In this document: piece after piece, positions 1-6,148 of the stretch
Position numbering within the stretch: position 1 is the stretch's first letter
Layout of the letters: every line of letters starts with the position of its first letter
Origin: Symbiobacteriaceae bacterium
GTDB lineage: Bacteria > Bacillota_E > Symbiobacteriia > Symbiobacteriales > Symbiobacteriaceae
Direction: 5' to 3'
NCBI GenBank assembly: GCA_027356675.1
Contig: DAHVXO010000063.1
Span: forward strand, 1 to 13,124
Length of the DNA: 13,124 nt
The notes under the pieces: model-generated
Database searches by the model: none
Seen by the model: the letters and a program-made list of their open reading frames with translations, nothing else
What the model was told of the DNA's origin: nothing
Made by a program: the position numbers and the translations under genes

Positions 1-1
1 G

Positions 2-187
2 AAGGTGGTCGCAGACCTCTGCCGGCCGTCAGGCATCCCCTGCTTTGTCAGCGTGGAGCGGCACATGGCCTGCGGGTTTGGCGCCTGCATCGGCTGCACG
101 GTGCCCAAGGCCGAGGGGCTTGGGTATTTCAAGGCCTGCCAGGACGGTCCGGTCTTCCCGGCGGAGGAGGTGGTCCTCGGTGGCTGA
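2..187 (+). CDS. pyrK: Dihydroorotate dehydrogenase B electron-transfer subunit PyrK, C-terminal end (partial)
   Basis: Only the last 61 codons are in the window; the reading frame is already open at base 2. PyrK carries FAD and a [2Fe-2S] cluster and passes electrons from PyrD's FMN to NAD+ in the cytoplasm. The cluster motif is plain: C-GFGA-C-IG-C, 13 residues, then C in KACQDGPVF, the standard PyrK ending. The TGA stop (185-187) lies inside the start of the following pyrD, so the two are translationally coupled, as expected for the two subunits of one enzyme. A second, separate PyrK is encoded at 5351-6148; the spacing to the fourth cysteine differs (13 versus 18 residues), so they are not recent duplicates. 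Identity is secure for the fragment; the FAD domain cannot be seen. Confidence 0.93.
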   Translation, partial: KVVADLCRPSGIPCFVSVERHMACGFGACIGCTVPKAEGLGYFKACQDGPVFPAEEVVLGG

Positions 188-1217
188 GCGACTGGACCTG
201 ACGACGACGCTCTGCGGCATCACCTTCAAGAATCCGGTCTGGACCGCCTCCGGCTGCTTCGGGTACGGGCGTGAGTTCGCTGACGTCTTTCCTTTGAAGG
301 ACCTGGGCGCCATCTGCGTCAAGGGCACCGCAGCTGAGCCCTGGGTGGGCAACCAGGGCACCCGGGTAACCGAGACCCCCGGGGGCATGCTCAACGCCAT
401 CGGGCTGCAGAACCCGGGCATCGATCACTTCCTGAATGTGGACTGGCCCTGGCTGCAGGCGCAGGGGGCCACGGTCATCGTCAACATCGTCGGCAAGACG
501 GTGGACGAGTATGTGGCGGTCGCCCGTCGCCTGGAAGGCTCGGGCGTAGCGGCGGTGGAGCTGAACATCTCCTGCCCCAACGTCAAGGAGGGCGGCCTGG
601 CCTTCGGGACCAGCCTCAAGGGGGCTTCGGCGGTCACAGCCGCGGTCCGCAATGCGACGACCCTGCCGCTAATGGTCAAGCTCTCCCCCAACGTGACCAA
701 CATCGTGGACTTCGCACTCGCCGTGGAGGCGGCCGGGGCGGATGCCGTCACGGTCATCAACACGCTGCTTGGCATGTCGATTGACATTCGCAAGCGCCGC
801 CCGCACCTGGGTAACATCTTCGGGGGCCTTTCCGGGCCCGCAGTCAAGCCGGTCGCCCTGCGAATGGTCTGGCAGGTGGCCGGGGCGGTCAAGATCCCGG
901 TAGTCGGCATCGGCGGCATCATGACCGGCGAGGACGCCGTCGAGTTTCTCATGGCCGGAGCCCGGGCGGTGCAGGTTGGGACGGCCTGCTTTGTCAACCC
1001 GCGTGCCCCTATCGAGATCCGGGACGGGATCGCCGCCTTCATGACGGAGACCGGTGTCACCAGGGTCACAGACCTGGTGGGTGCGGCACGGCCGTCCACG
1101 GGTGCAGAGGGCAACCTGCCAGTGTTGGGTGTCGTCCCAGATCGTCTGAAGCGGCCCGCCACCGGCCCCACCGCCGACGCCCTCCGCCAGTTCCTCAAGG
1201 ACTCCGATCGGGCATAA
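180..1217 (+). CDS. pyrD: Dihydroorotate dehydrogenase B catalytic subunit (biosynthetic copy, PyrD1)
   Basis: Oxidises dihydroorotate to orotate with FMN, the fourth step of UMP synthesis, working with PyrK. The open frame extends further upstream, but GTG at 180 is the start: AGGAGGT at 165-171 sits 8 bases before it and the protein then begins MAERLDLTTTLCG, as class 1B enzymes do. It overlaps the pyrK stop by 8 bases. Class 1B hallmarks are TASGCFGYGREF (22-33), Lys48, MLNAIGLQNPG (70-80), NISCPNVKEGG with catalytic-base Cys132, INT, and the FMN-phosphate region GIGGIMTGEDAVEFLMAGA. Two oddities: the usually conserved EPR-GNP-PR stretch reads EPWVGNQGTR, and at 345 residues the C-terminus is about 27 residues longer than that of PyrD2 when aligned at the DL-G motif. 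Its pairing with a canonical PyrK suggests it is the biosynthetic enzyme; that assignment is inference from context. Confidence 0.93.
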   Translation: MAERLDLTTTLCGITFKNPVWTASGCFGYGREFADVFPLKDLGAICVKGTAAEPWVGNQGTRVTETPGGMLNAIGLQNPGIDHFLNVDWPWLQAQGATVIVNIVGKTVDEYVAVARRLEGSGVAAVELNISCPNVKEGGLAFGTSLKGASAVTAAVRNATTLPLMVKLSPNVTNIVDFALAVEAAGADAVTVINTLLGMSIDIRKRRPHLGNIFGGLSGPAVKPVALRMVWQVAGAVKIPVVGIGGIMTGEDAVEFLMAGARAVQVGTACFVNPRAPIEIRDGIAAFMTETGVTRVTDLVGAARPSTGAEGNLPVLGVVPDRLKRPATGPTADALRQFLKDSDRA

Positions 1218-1236
1218 GAGAGGCGCCAAGACAAGA

Positions 1237-1275
1237 CCGCCCTGCACCGGCTAAACGGCAGGGCGGTTGCGTTTT
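1237..1275. terminator. Hairpin terminator between convergent pyrD and M20 amidase genes
   Basis: A perfect 9-bp stem, CCGCCCTGC (1237-1245) with GCAGGGCGG (1258-1266), has a 12-base loop and is followed by TTGCGTTTT. It lies 19 bases after the pyrD stop and just 13 bases beyond the stop of the opposing minus-strand gene. The T-rich tail is on the plus-strand side, so it should end the pyrK-pyrD transcript; the stem could also stop minus-strand transcription, whose tail (TCTTGTCTTGG) is less T-rich. The position shows that this pyr transcript does not simply run on to pyrF. Confidence 0.8.
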
Positions 1276-1279
1276 CAGT

Positions 1280-2518
1280 TCACTGGCACTCCGCCAGACC
1301 CCGAACCGCTACATCGAGCACGCGGATGGCCTCGGCCATGTGCGCCGGGTCCGGCTGCTCCGCCGGGCTGTGGCTGGTGCGGCTCACGTTGCGGCAGAGC
1401 AGCATGGCCGCCGGGCAGATGTCGGCGACGTGTATGGCGTCATGCCCGGCCAGGCTGGGCACAGGTATCTGGGATACAGCCAGCCCCGCTGCCGACGCGG
1501 TCAGTCGATCCTGCAGTTCCCGATCCATGGGGATGGGCCGGTCGGCGCTCATGAACCGGCTTGTGCAGGTCATGCCCCGGCGCTCCAGCTCCCGGTCGAT
1601 GGCGTTGCGCACATTCGCCACCAACCGGTCGCGACTGGGTGTGTCGATGCTCCTGACATCGAGGCTGAAGGTGACCTCCCCCGGCACCACGTTCATGGCG
1701 TTGGGCCTGACCACGAGCTGACCGATGGTGACCACCGTCTGGAAGGCGGCCTCAGCCTGCGCGAACCCCTCCACCTGGCTCAGGATGTGGGCGGCGGCCA
1801 TGAGGGCGTCCTTGCGCTGGTCCATCAGGGCGGCCCCCGAGTGCGCGGCCTCGCCGTGGATTGTGAACTGCCAGCGCTCCGGCGCCGCGATGGCCGTCAC
1901 GACGCCGACGCTCCGCTCGACTGCGTCCAGCAGCACGCCCTGGTCGATGTGCAGCTCCAGGTAGGCGCGGTACTGCCCCGGACCGGCGGCGGCCTCTCTG
2001 ATCGCCTCTGCGTCTGCACCCAGTGCGGCCAGCGCCTGGCCCAGGGTCAGGCCCGAGGCGTCGCGGTAGCGGTGCAACCCCTCGGGGTCCAGCGCCCCGG
2101 CGAAGGCCCTGCTGCCGATGGTGCCGAGGCCGAAGCGGCTGGACTCCTCACCTTCGAAGCTGACGATCTCGATGGGATAGCGGGGGCGGTCGCCGCTCTG
2201 TATGATGCCCCGGACCACGCCCACGGCGGCGAGGACGCCGAGGCACCCGTCATAGGCGCCCGCATTCGGCACGGTATCCACGTGCGAGCCGACTAAAATG
2301 GGTGGCAGCGTCGGATCCGCGCCCTCCAGCCGCCCGAACAGGTTGCCTACGGCATCCTGGCGCACGTCCAGGCCCAATCCCGCCATCAAGTTGCGCACGA
2401 ACTGCCGGCCGGCTTCCGCTTCGGCGGTGTAGCACAGACGTGTCCGACCCTTCTCAGGCGTGACGCCGATGCGGCCCAACTTCGCGACCTGCTGCATGAC
2501 CCACTGCGTATCCACCAT
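1280..2518 (-). CDS. M20-family Zn-dependent amidase (N-carbamoyl-amino-acid / ureido-acid hydrolase type)
   Basis: A 412-residue cytosolic binuclear-metal hydrolase of the HyuC/AllC/beta-ureidopropionase group, which cleaves N-carbamoyl amino acids to the amino acid, CO2 and ammonia. Metal ligands are recognisable: H79 in GSHVDTVPN, D90 in GAYDG, E125 in FEGEES (E124 the catalytic base), H190 in LELHIDQG, and H383 in TSHSPAE. The lid/dimerisation domain shows HGEAAHSGA (H226) and PNAMNVVPG plus DVRS (N273, R289), residues that hold the substrate carboxylate in L-carbamoylases. SLAGHDA (355-361) is also typical. The GxSH motif near the C-terminus reads RTSH, a small departure. The gene points away from the GntR operon and shares its control region. 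From context I infer N-carbamoyl-L-aspartate (ureidosuccinate) as substrate; N-carbamoyl-beta-alanine or allantoate cannot be excluded from sequence. Confidence 0.88.
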   Translation of the reverse strand: MVDTQWVMQQVAKLGRIGVTPEKGRTRLCYTAEAEAGRQFVRNLMAGLGLDVRQDAVGNLFGRLEGADPTLPPILVGSHVDTVPNAGAYDGCLGVLAAVGVVRGIIQSGDRPRYPIEIVSFEGEESSRFGLGTIGSRAFAGALDPEGLHRYRDASGLTLGQALAALGADAEAIREAAAGPGQYRAYLELHIDQGVLLDAVERSVGVVTAIAAPERWQFTIHGEAAHSGAALMDQRKDALMAAAHILSQVEGFAQAEAAFQTVVTIGQLVVRPNAMNVVPGEVTFSLDVRSIDTPSRDRLVANVRNAIDRELERRGMTCTSRFMSADRPIPMDRELQDRLTASAAGLAVSQIPVPSLAGHDAIHVADICPAAMLLCRNVSRTSHSPAEQPDPAHMAEAIRVLDVAVRGLAECQ

Positions 2519-2544
2519 CTCATTTGCCCCCGGCCGGTACTGAT

Positions 2545-2561
2545 TTGTATACAGGATACAA
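2545..2561. promoter_or_regulatory. Putative GntR operator O1 (perfect inverted repeat)
   Basis: TTGTAT-N5-ATACAA is a perfect 6-bp inverted repeat, and it also contains the 8-bp palindrome TGTATACA (2546-2553), close to the GT-n-AC core bound by FCD-type GntR regulators. It lies about 8-24 bases downstream of the predicted minus-strand transcription start of the amidase gene, a position suited to repression. A near copy is at 2692-2708. That the neighbouring GntR protein binds here is inference. Confidence 0.6.
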
Positions 2562-2575
2562 CTGTCAATGTTGAG

Positions 2576-2605
2576 AGTATAGGACGATCACCACCCCCTG
2601 GTCAA
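2576..2605 (-). promoter_or_regulatory. Sigma-A type promoter for the M20 amidase gene
   Basis: Read on the minus strand: TTGACC (complement of 2600-2605), an 18-base spacer, then TATACT (complement of 2576-2581). The predicted start is near 2569, about 50 bases before the ATG at 2518. A TTGACA on the same strand (complement of 2563-2568) has no good -10 partner, so I prefer this pair. Confidence 0.55.
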
Positions 2606-2658
2606 GGGCGCTGTGTCAACAAAGTTGCCACTATCACACATAATAGATTACATCAATA

Positions 2659-2688
2659 TTGACTAGCCCCCATCTTTGCACTTAGTAT
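2659..2688 (+). promoter_or_regulatory. Sigma-A type promoter for the GntR-led operon
   Basis: TTGACT (2659-2664), an 18-base spacer, then TAGTAT (2683-2688); predicted start near 2695. The region is noticeably AT-rich compared with the flanking genes. The operator candidate at 2692-2708 covers the predicted start, which fits autorepression by the first gene product. Confidence 0.55.
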
Positions 2689-2691
2689 TCT

Positions 2692-2708
2692 TTGTATACA
2701 GGATCCAG
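2692..2708. promoter_or_regulatory. Putative GntR operator O2 (imperfect copy of O1)
   Basis: Bases 2691-2707 match 2544-2560 at 16 of 17 positions (TTTGTATACAGGATnCA). The TGTATACA core (2693-2700) is intact; the right half of the longer inverted repeat is degraded (ATCCAG instead of ATACAA). Its offset from O1 is 147 bases, equal to 14 turns of B-DNA, so both sites would face the same side of the helix. Confidence 0.6.
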
Positions 2709-2742
2709 GGTTGGGCCGGGTGGAAGAGGGGAGAGACAAGGC

Positions 2743-3426
2743 ATGAATCCCATCAGCAAACAGCGGGATCTCATCCGCAGCCACCGGGAAAGGCTGCCGC
2801 TCCGGGACACCGTGTACCAGGGACTCCGGGAGGCCATCTTGAGCGGGCATTACGGAAAGACTCGCCGCCTGGCCGAAGAGGAGGTGGCGGCGGAACTGGG
2901 GGTCAGCCGGACACCGGTCCGCGAGGCGTTTCGCAAGCTCGAACTGGAGGGGCTGGTACGGTACGAGCCTGGGCGTGGCATCACGGTGACCTACCTGAAC
3001 ACCAGCGCCATGCTCGAGATCTACAGCCTGATGGTCGCACTGGAGGGCATGGCTGCCCGCCTGGCGGCCGAGCGAATCACCGAGACCGATTGCCAGCGGC
3101 TCAAGGGCCTGCTGGATGACCTGGAAGCAGCCCAAAATGCGGGCGATGCCGAAGCGATTAGCCATAGACACCACGCAATGAATGATGACATTTTTGCCAT
3201 GTCGGGCAACAGCAGGCTGCAGGACCTACTCCACCTGTACTACGAGTACATAGATCGGACGGGGTCCAGTTCCTGGGAAGGGCGCCTCTGGCAGATCCAG
3301 GAGGAGCACCGGGCTCTCGTGGGAGCCATCTGCCGGGGAGACGGCCAGGCGGCGGAACAGATCATGCGGACGCACGTAGAACACTCGCGAGCGGCTTACG
3401 TCTCCCGCATGGAGGAGCAATCGTAA
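2743..3426 (+). CDS. GntR-family transcriptional regulator with FCD ligand-binding domain
   Basis: A 227-residue DNA-binding repressor/activator. The N-terminal winged helix-turn-helix spans roughly residues 20-85 (LRDTVYQGLREAILSG, then AEEEVAAELGVSRTPVREA, then LEGLVRYEPGRGITV). Residues about 90-220 form the all-helical FCD domain that senses small organic acids. The metal-site histidines in EEH (H189) and RTH (H211) are present, but the usual FH pair in the middle helix appears to be MN (146-147) in MNDDIFAMSGN, so metal binding may be altered. An in-frame TTG lies upstream at 2692 within the operator; ATG at 2743 is preferred because GAGGGGAG stands about 9 bases before it and the HTH alignment fits. 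The stop overlaps the next start (TAATG). Ligand unknown; an intermediate of the neighbouring pathway such as orotate, dihydroorotate or carbamoyl-aspartate is inferred. Confidence 0.92.
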   Translation: MNPISKQRDLIRSHRERLPLRDTVYQGLREAILSGHYGKTRRLAEEEVAAELGVSRTPVREAFRKLELEGLVRYEPGRGITVTYLNTSAMLEIYSLMVALEGMAARLAAERITETDCQRLKGLLDDLEAAQNAGDAEAISHRHHAMNDDIFAMSGNSRLQDLLHLYYEYIDRTGSSSWEGRLWQIQEEHRALVGAICRGDGQAAEQIMRTHVEHSRAAYVSRMEEQS

Positions 3427-4787
3427 TGACGTCCGACCTCTTGTTGACCGGTGGCAGCGTAGTGACGCCGGAAGGAACCATGCGGGCCGATATCGCGATC
3501 GCAAATGGACGCATCGCCGGGATCTACCCCGTGGGCCGGGCCCCGGCGGCCGCGCAGATCCTGGACCTGACCGGTCTGCATGTGCTGCCGGGGCTGATCG
3601 ATGCCCACGTGCATTTCCGGGAACCTGGCCCCACGCACAAGGAAGACTGGCTGAGCGGCTCCACCGCTGCGGTGATGGGTGGCATCACGACGGTGCTGGA
3701 GATGCCCAATACCGTTCCGCCAGTCACGGACCCGCAGCGCCTGACTGAGAAAGCGGCCATCGCCGGGCGAACATCGTATGTGGATTTCGGTCTATTCGCC
3801 GTCATCGTGGATAGCAACCTGGACCAGATTGAACCGATGCAGGCGGCGGGGGCTATCGGCTTCAAGATCTTCCTGGGCGAGACGACAGGCAACCTGCCGG
3901 CGCCGGACAACGGCGGCGTCTACCGGGCGATGCAGTCCGTGGCTCGCACCGGGCTGCGGCTGGGCTTTCACGCCGAGGACCGCGGCATTACCGACCACTT
4001 CCGTGCACGGGTGGTGGCGGAGGGGGCGAACGACCTGCTGGCTCACACCAGGGCACGCCCCAGCATCGCCGAGGCCGAGGCCATCAGCCGGATTATCACG
4101 CTGGCGAAGTATGCCGGCTGCCCGGTTCACATCTACCATCTGGCTGCCGGTGAAGGCGTGGAGCTCATCCGCCGGGGGCAGGAGTGGGGCGTGGATGTGA
4201 CGGCAGAGACCTGTGCCCAGTACCTCTTCCTCGACGTGACGGACCCCGCCGTAGCAGCGTTGGGTGGGCTGGCTCGGATCAACCCGCCGCTGCGGAGCCG
4301 GGAGCACGCCGAGCGCCTTTGGGACGGCCTGCTCAGCGGCGGCATCGACTTCATCGGTAGCGACCACGCTCCGCATGCGCCCCAGGACAAGCAGGCGTCC
4401 AGCATATGGGCTGCAGCCTGCGGGATGCCCGGCGTGGAGACTACGCTGCCCCTGATGCTCAATGAAGTCAATCGCGGGCGGCTCTCACTGGAGCACCTGG
4501 TTCGGCTGATGGCGGCAGGCCCGGCCCGAACCTGGGGCCTCTGGCCACGCAAGGGAGCGCTCCGCCCTGGGGCCGACGCCGACTTGACGGTGATCGACAT
4601 GAGCGCCGTGCGGACCATTCGCTCGGCGGCACAGCACGGAAAGCAGAAGTTTACCCCTTTCGACGGACTGCAGGTGCAGGGCTGGCCCGTTCACACCATC
4701 ATCGGCGGCCGCGTGGTCGTCCGTGACGGACAGATCGCTGGGGAGCCCGGCGGTCGTTGGGTCAGACCGATTGCAAAGGAGGCATGA
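3426..4787 (+). CDS. pyrC: Dihydroorotase, lysine-carboxylated (CAD-like) type
   Basis: Interconverts dihydroorotate and N-carbamoyl-L-aspartate. This 453-residue amidohydrolase-fold protein has H61 and H63 in DAHVHFREPG, K147 in FKIFLGET (the carboxylated lysine that bridges two metals), H182 in HAED, H238 in HIYHLA and D313 in GSDHAPH. Substrate-recognition residues of dihydroorotases are present: R65 after HVHF, N95 in MPNT, and INPPLR (285-290). The stretch REPGPTHKED and the C-terminal TPFDG...GQ resemble the dihydroorotase domain of animal CAD, unlike the Asp-containing FSDDG type common in Bacillota pyr operons. Allantoinases have NEPGR and MPLN here, and dihydropyrimidinases lack the Arg/Asn pair, so I reject those calls. 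GGAGGAG at 3411-3417 sets the ATG, which shares a base with the GntR stop. Whether it works in synthesis or breakdown depends on regulation; grouping with a regulator and importer suggests breakdown or salvage. Confidence 0.85.
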   Translation: MTSDLLLTGGSVVTPEGTMRADIAIANGRIAGIYPVGRAPAAAQILDLTGLHVLPGLIDAHVHFREPGPTHKEDWLSGSTAAVMGGITTVLEMPNTVPPVTDPQRLTEKAAIAGRTSYVDFGLFAVIVDSNLDQIEPMQAAGAIGFKIFLGETTGNLPAPDNGGVYRAMQSVARTGLRLGFHAEDRGITDHFRARVVAEGANDLLAHTRARPSIAEAEAISRIITLAKYAGCPVHIYHLAAGEGVELIRRGQEWGVDVTAETCAQYLFLDVTDPAVAALGGLARINPPLRSREHAERLWDGLLSGGIDFIGSDHAPHAPQDKQASSIWAAACGMPGVETTLPLMLNEVNRGRLSLEHLVRLMAAGPARTWGLWPRKGALRPGADADLTVIDMSAVRTIRSAAQHGKQKFTPFDGLQVQGWPVHTIIGGRVVVRDGQIAGEPGGRWVRPIAKEA

Positions 4788-4790
4788 ATC

Positions 4791-5354
4791 ATGAAGGCTA
4801 ATGAAGTGCGCAACATTCTCCTGGCTTCCGGCGCGGACCTGCCCGGTCACTGGCGGTTGCCTTCCGGCAGGCATACGCCGCGCCTCTTTCTCTGCAACGC
4901 CACCCTCCAGACGCCTGCGCTGGTGGAACAGCTCGCCGACGCCCTGGTGGAGCGGGTGCGCAACTTGGAGCCTGCGGCGGTCTTTACGGCCTCGCTCTCA
5001 GCCGCCGTGCTGGGGTATGCGGTGGCCAGGTCGCTGAACATTCCGTTCTTCATGCCCACGGAGAACGACCCGCCCAAGGTGGTCCCGGGCGCCCGGGTCC
5101 TCATCGTTGAGGATGCAGCAGACACCGGGGCGACTCTGACCGACGCCAGGACCTGGGTCCTGGTCAACGGCGGCGTTCCAGCCGGCGTTGCGGTGCTGGT
5201 CAACCGGGGTTCGAGGGGGGTCGCGGCCCTGGGCCTGCCGGTCTTCGCCCTGGTGGAGGAGCCCATCCCATCCTGGCAGTCAGCCGAGTGCCCGCTCTGC
5301 GCGCAGGGCATTCCCTGGACGGGAATCGACCCCAACCCGAGAGAGACCGAATGA
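4791..5354 (+). CDS. PyrE-like protein (divergent orotate phosphoribosyltransferase paralogue)
   Basis: A 187-residue protein clearly related to orotate phosphoribosyltransferase: LPSGRHTPRLFLCNA (23-37) matches the N-terminal hood, ARVLIVEDAADTGATL (101-116) is the PRPP-binding motif, and AECPLCAQGIP (165-175) is the Cys-rich tail found in many thermophile/Bacillota PyrE proteins. Compared with the canonical pyrE at 12743, however, the glycine-rich GPATGGIILA segment is TASLSAAVLG and the flexible catalytic loop with its Lys/Arg residues (FTEKTDDGKMALKR) is shortened to FMPTENDPPK. The catalytic loop is thus nearly absent, so ordinary OMP formation is doubtful. AAAGGAGG at 4775-4782 lies 8 bases before ATG 4791; an ATG at 4784 is in another frame. 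It sits 3 bases after the dihydroorotase and overlaps the next gene (ATGA). Possible roles: orotate or PRPP sensor, enzyme chaperone, or a transferase with altered substrate. Confidence 0.8.
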   Translation: MKANEVRNILLASGADLPGHWRLPSGRHTPRLFLCNATLQTPALVEQLADALVERVRNLEPAAVFTASLSAAVLGYAVARSLNIPFFMPTENDPPKVVPGARVLIVEDAADTGATLTDARTWVLVNGGVPAGVAVLVNRGSRGVAALGLPVFALVEEPIPSWQSAECPLCAQGIPWTGIDPNPRETE

Positions 5355-6148
5355 TTGCCCTCGGCACGGGCGAAATCCTCAGCAACCGGGAGGCTGCACC
5401 GGATTACTGGTGGATGCGCATTCACGCTCCGGCGGTTGCGAGGGCCGCCAAACCGGGACAGTTCGTTCATGTGAAGTGTGGGCCGGGCGACAGCCCGCTG
5501 CTGCGCCGCCCGATGTCCATCGGGCGGGTGGATCGGGCCGCTGGCACTTTCGATATCCTCTACAAGGTCGTGGGCACGGGTACTCGCCTGATGACCCAAA
5601 TGGACCCGGGATACCAGGTTGATATTCTCGGGCCACTTGGCAGCGGTTTCTCTTTCCCTGAGGGCATCCACCGGGCCGCCGTCCTCGGTCGTGGCATCGG
5701 CATGGCCCCGCTGATCTTCTGGAGTGTGGAAGCGGCGGCACGGGGCTATGAGGTCCATGCGTTCATCTCTGGCCGCACCGCGGCCGTGTGCTTCGGCGCC
5801 ACGGAACTGGCTGCACTGGGCGTCCGGGTTTACACCGGGGCCGATGACGGCAGCGGCGTAGGCAGCGACCGGCTGCTCACGCTCTTCCCAGAGGTCTGCC
5901 GGGCTGGCGGGATTCAGTTCGCCCTCACTTGCGGCTCCCGCCGGATGTCCCGGCTGGTGGCGAGACTGGATCAGGAGGGCCGGCTCGTAGGCGAGATCTC
6001 GCTGGAGGCCCAGATGGCCTGCGCCATGGGTGCCTGTCGGGGCTGCACCTGCGAGGTGCATGATGCCGCACAGGGCCACGGCCCGCACTATGCCCTGGTC
6101 TGCCAGGAGGGTCCCGTCTTCCCGGCCCGAAGGGTGGTTCTGGCATGA
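5351..6148 (+). CDS. pyrK: Second dihydroorotate dehydrogenase electron-transfer subunit (PyrK2)
   Basis: A 265-residue iron-sulfur flavoprotein of the ferredoxin-NADP reductase superfamily. The FAD domain has LRRPMSIG (51-58) and VVGTGT (73-78) followed by LGPLGSGF. The NAD-binding domain starts VLGRGIGMAPL (111-121), where most family members have GGGIG, so an Arg replaces a Gly in the dinucleotide loop. The [2Fe-2S] ligands are C224, C229, C232 and C251 (C-x4-C-x2-C-x18-C). It couples PyrD FMN to the NAD pool and would let the complex run in reverse, using NADH to reduce orotate. An in-frame GTG/ATG region upstream is inside the previous gene; ATG 5351 overlaps its stop by 4 bases and gives the normal family length. 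Its own stop overlaps pyrD2, so the two subunits are coupled. Confidence 0.92.
   Translation: MIALGTGEILSNREAAPDYWWMRIHAPAVARAAKPGQFVHVKCGPGDSPLLRRPMSIGRVDRAAGTFDILYKVVGTGTRLMTQMDPGYQVDILGPLGSGFSFPEGIHRAAVLGRGIGMAPLIFWSVEAAARGYEVHAFISGRTAAVCFGATELAALGVRVYTGADDGSGVGSDRLLTLFPEVCRAGGIQFALTCGSRRMSRLVARLDQEGRLVGEISLEAQMACAMGACRGCTCEVHDAAQGHGPHYALVCQEGPVFPARRVVLA

Noticed and set aside
1340..2296. A 318-codon plus-strand frame opposite the M20 amidase
   Set aside because: The minus-strand frame contains every metal-ligand motif of M20 amidases; the plus-strand translation shows no recognisable domain.
2692..2742. Upstream TTG start for the GntR regulator
   Set aside because: The TTG lies within the operator/transcription start region without a ribosome binding site, whereas ATG 2743 has one at good spacing.
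3426..4787. Annotation as allantoinase or dihydropyrimidinase/hydantoinase
   Set aside because: Allantoinases have NEPGR and MPLN where this protein has REPG and MPNT, and hydantoinases lack the Arg65/Asn95 pair used to bind the dihydroorotate carboxylate.
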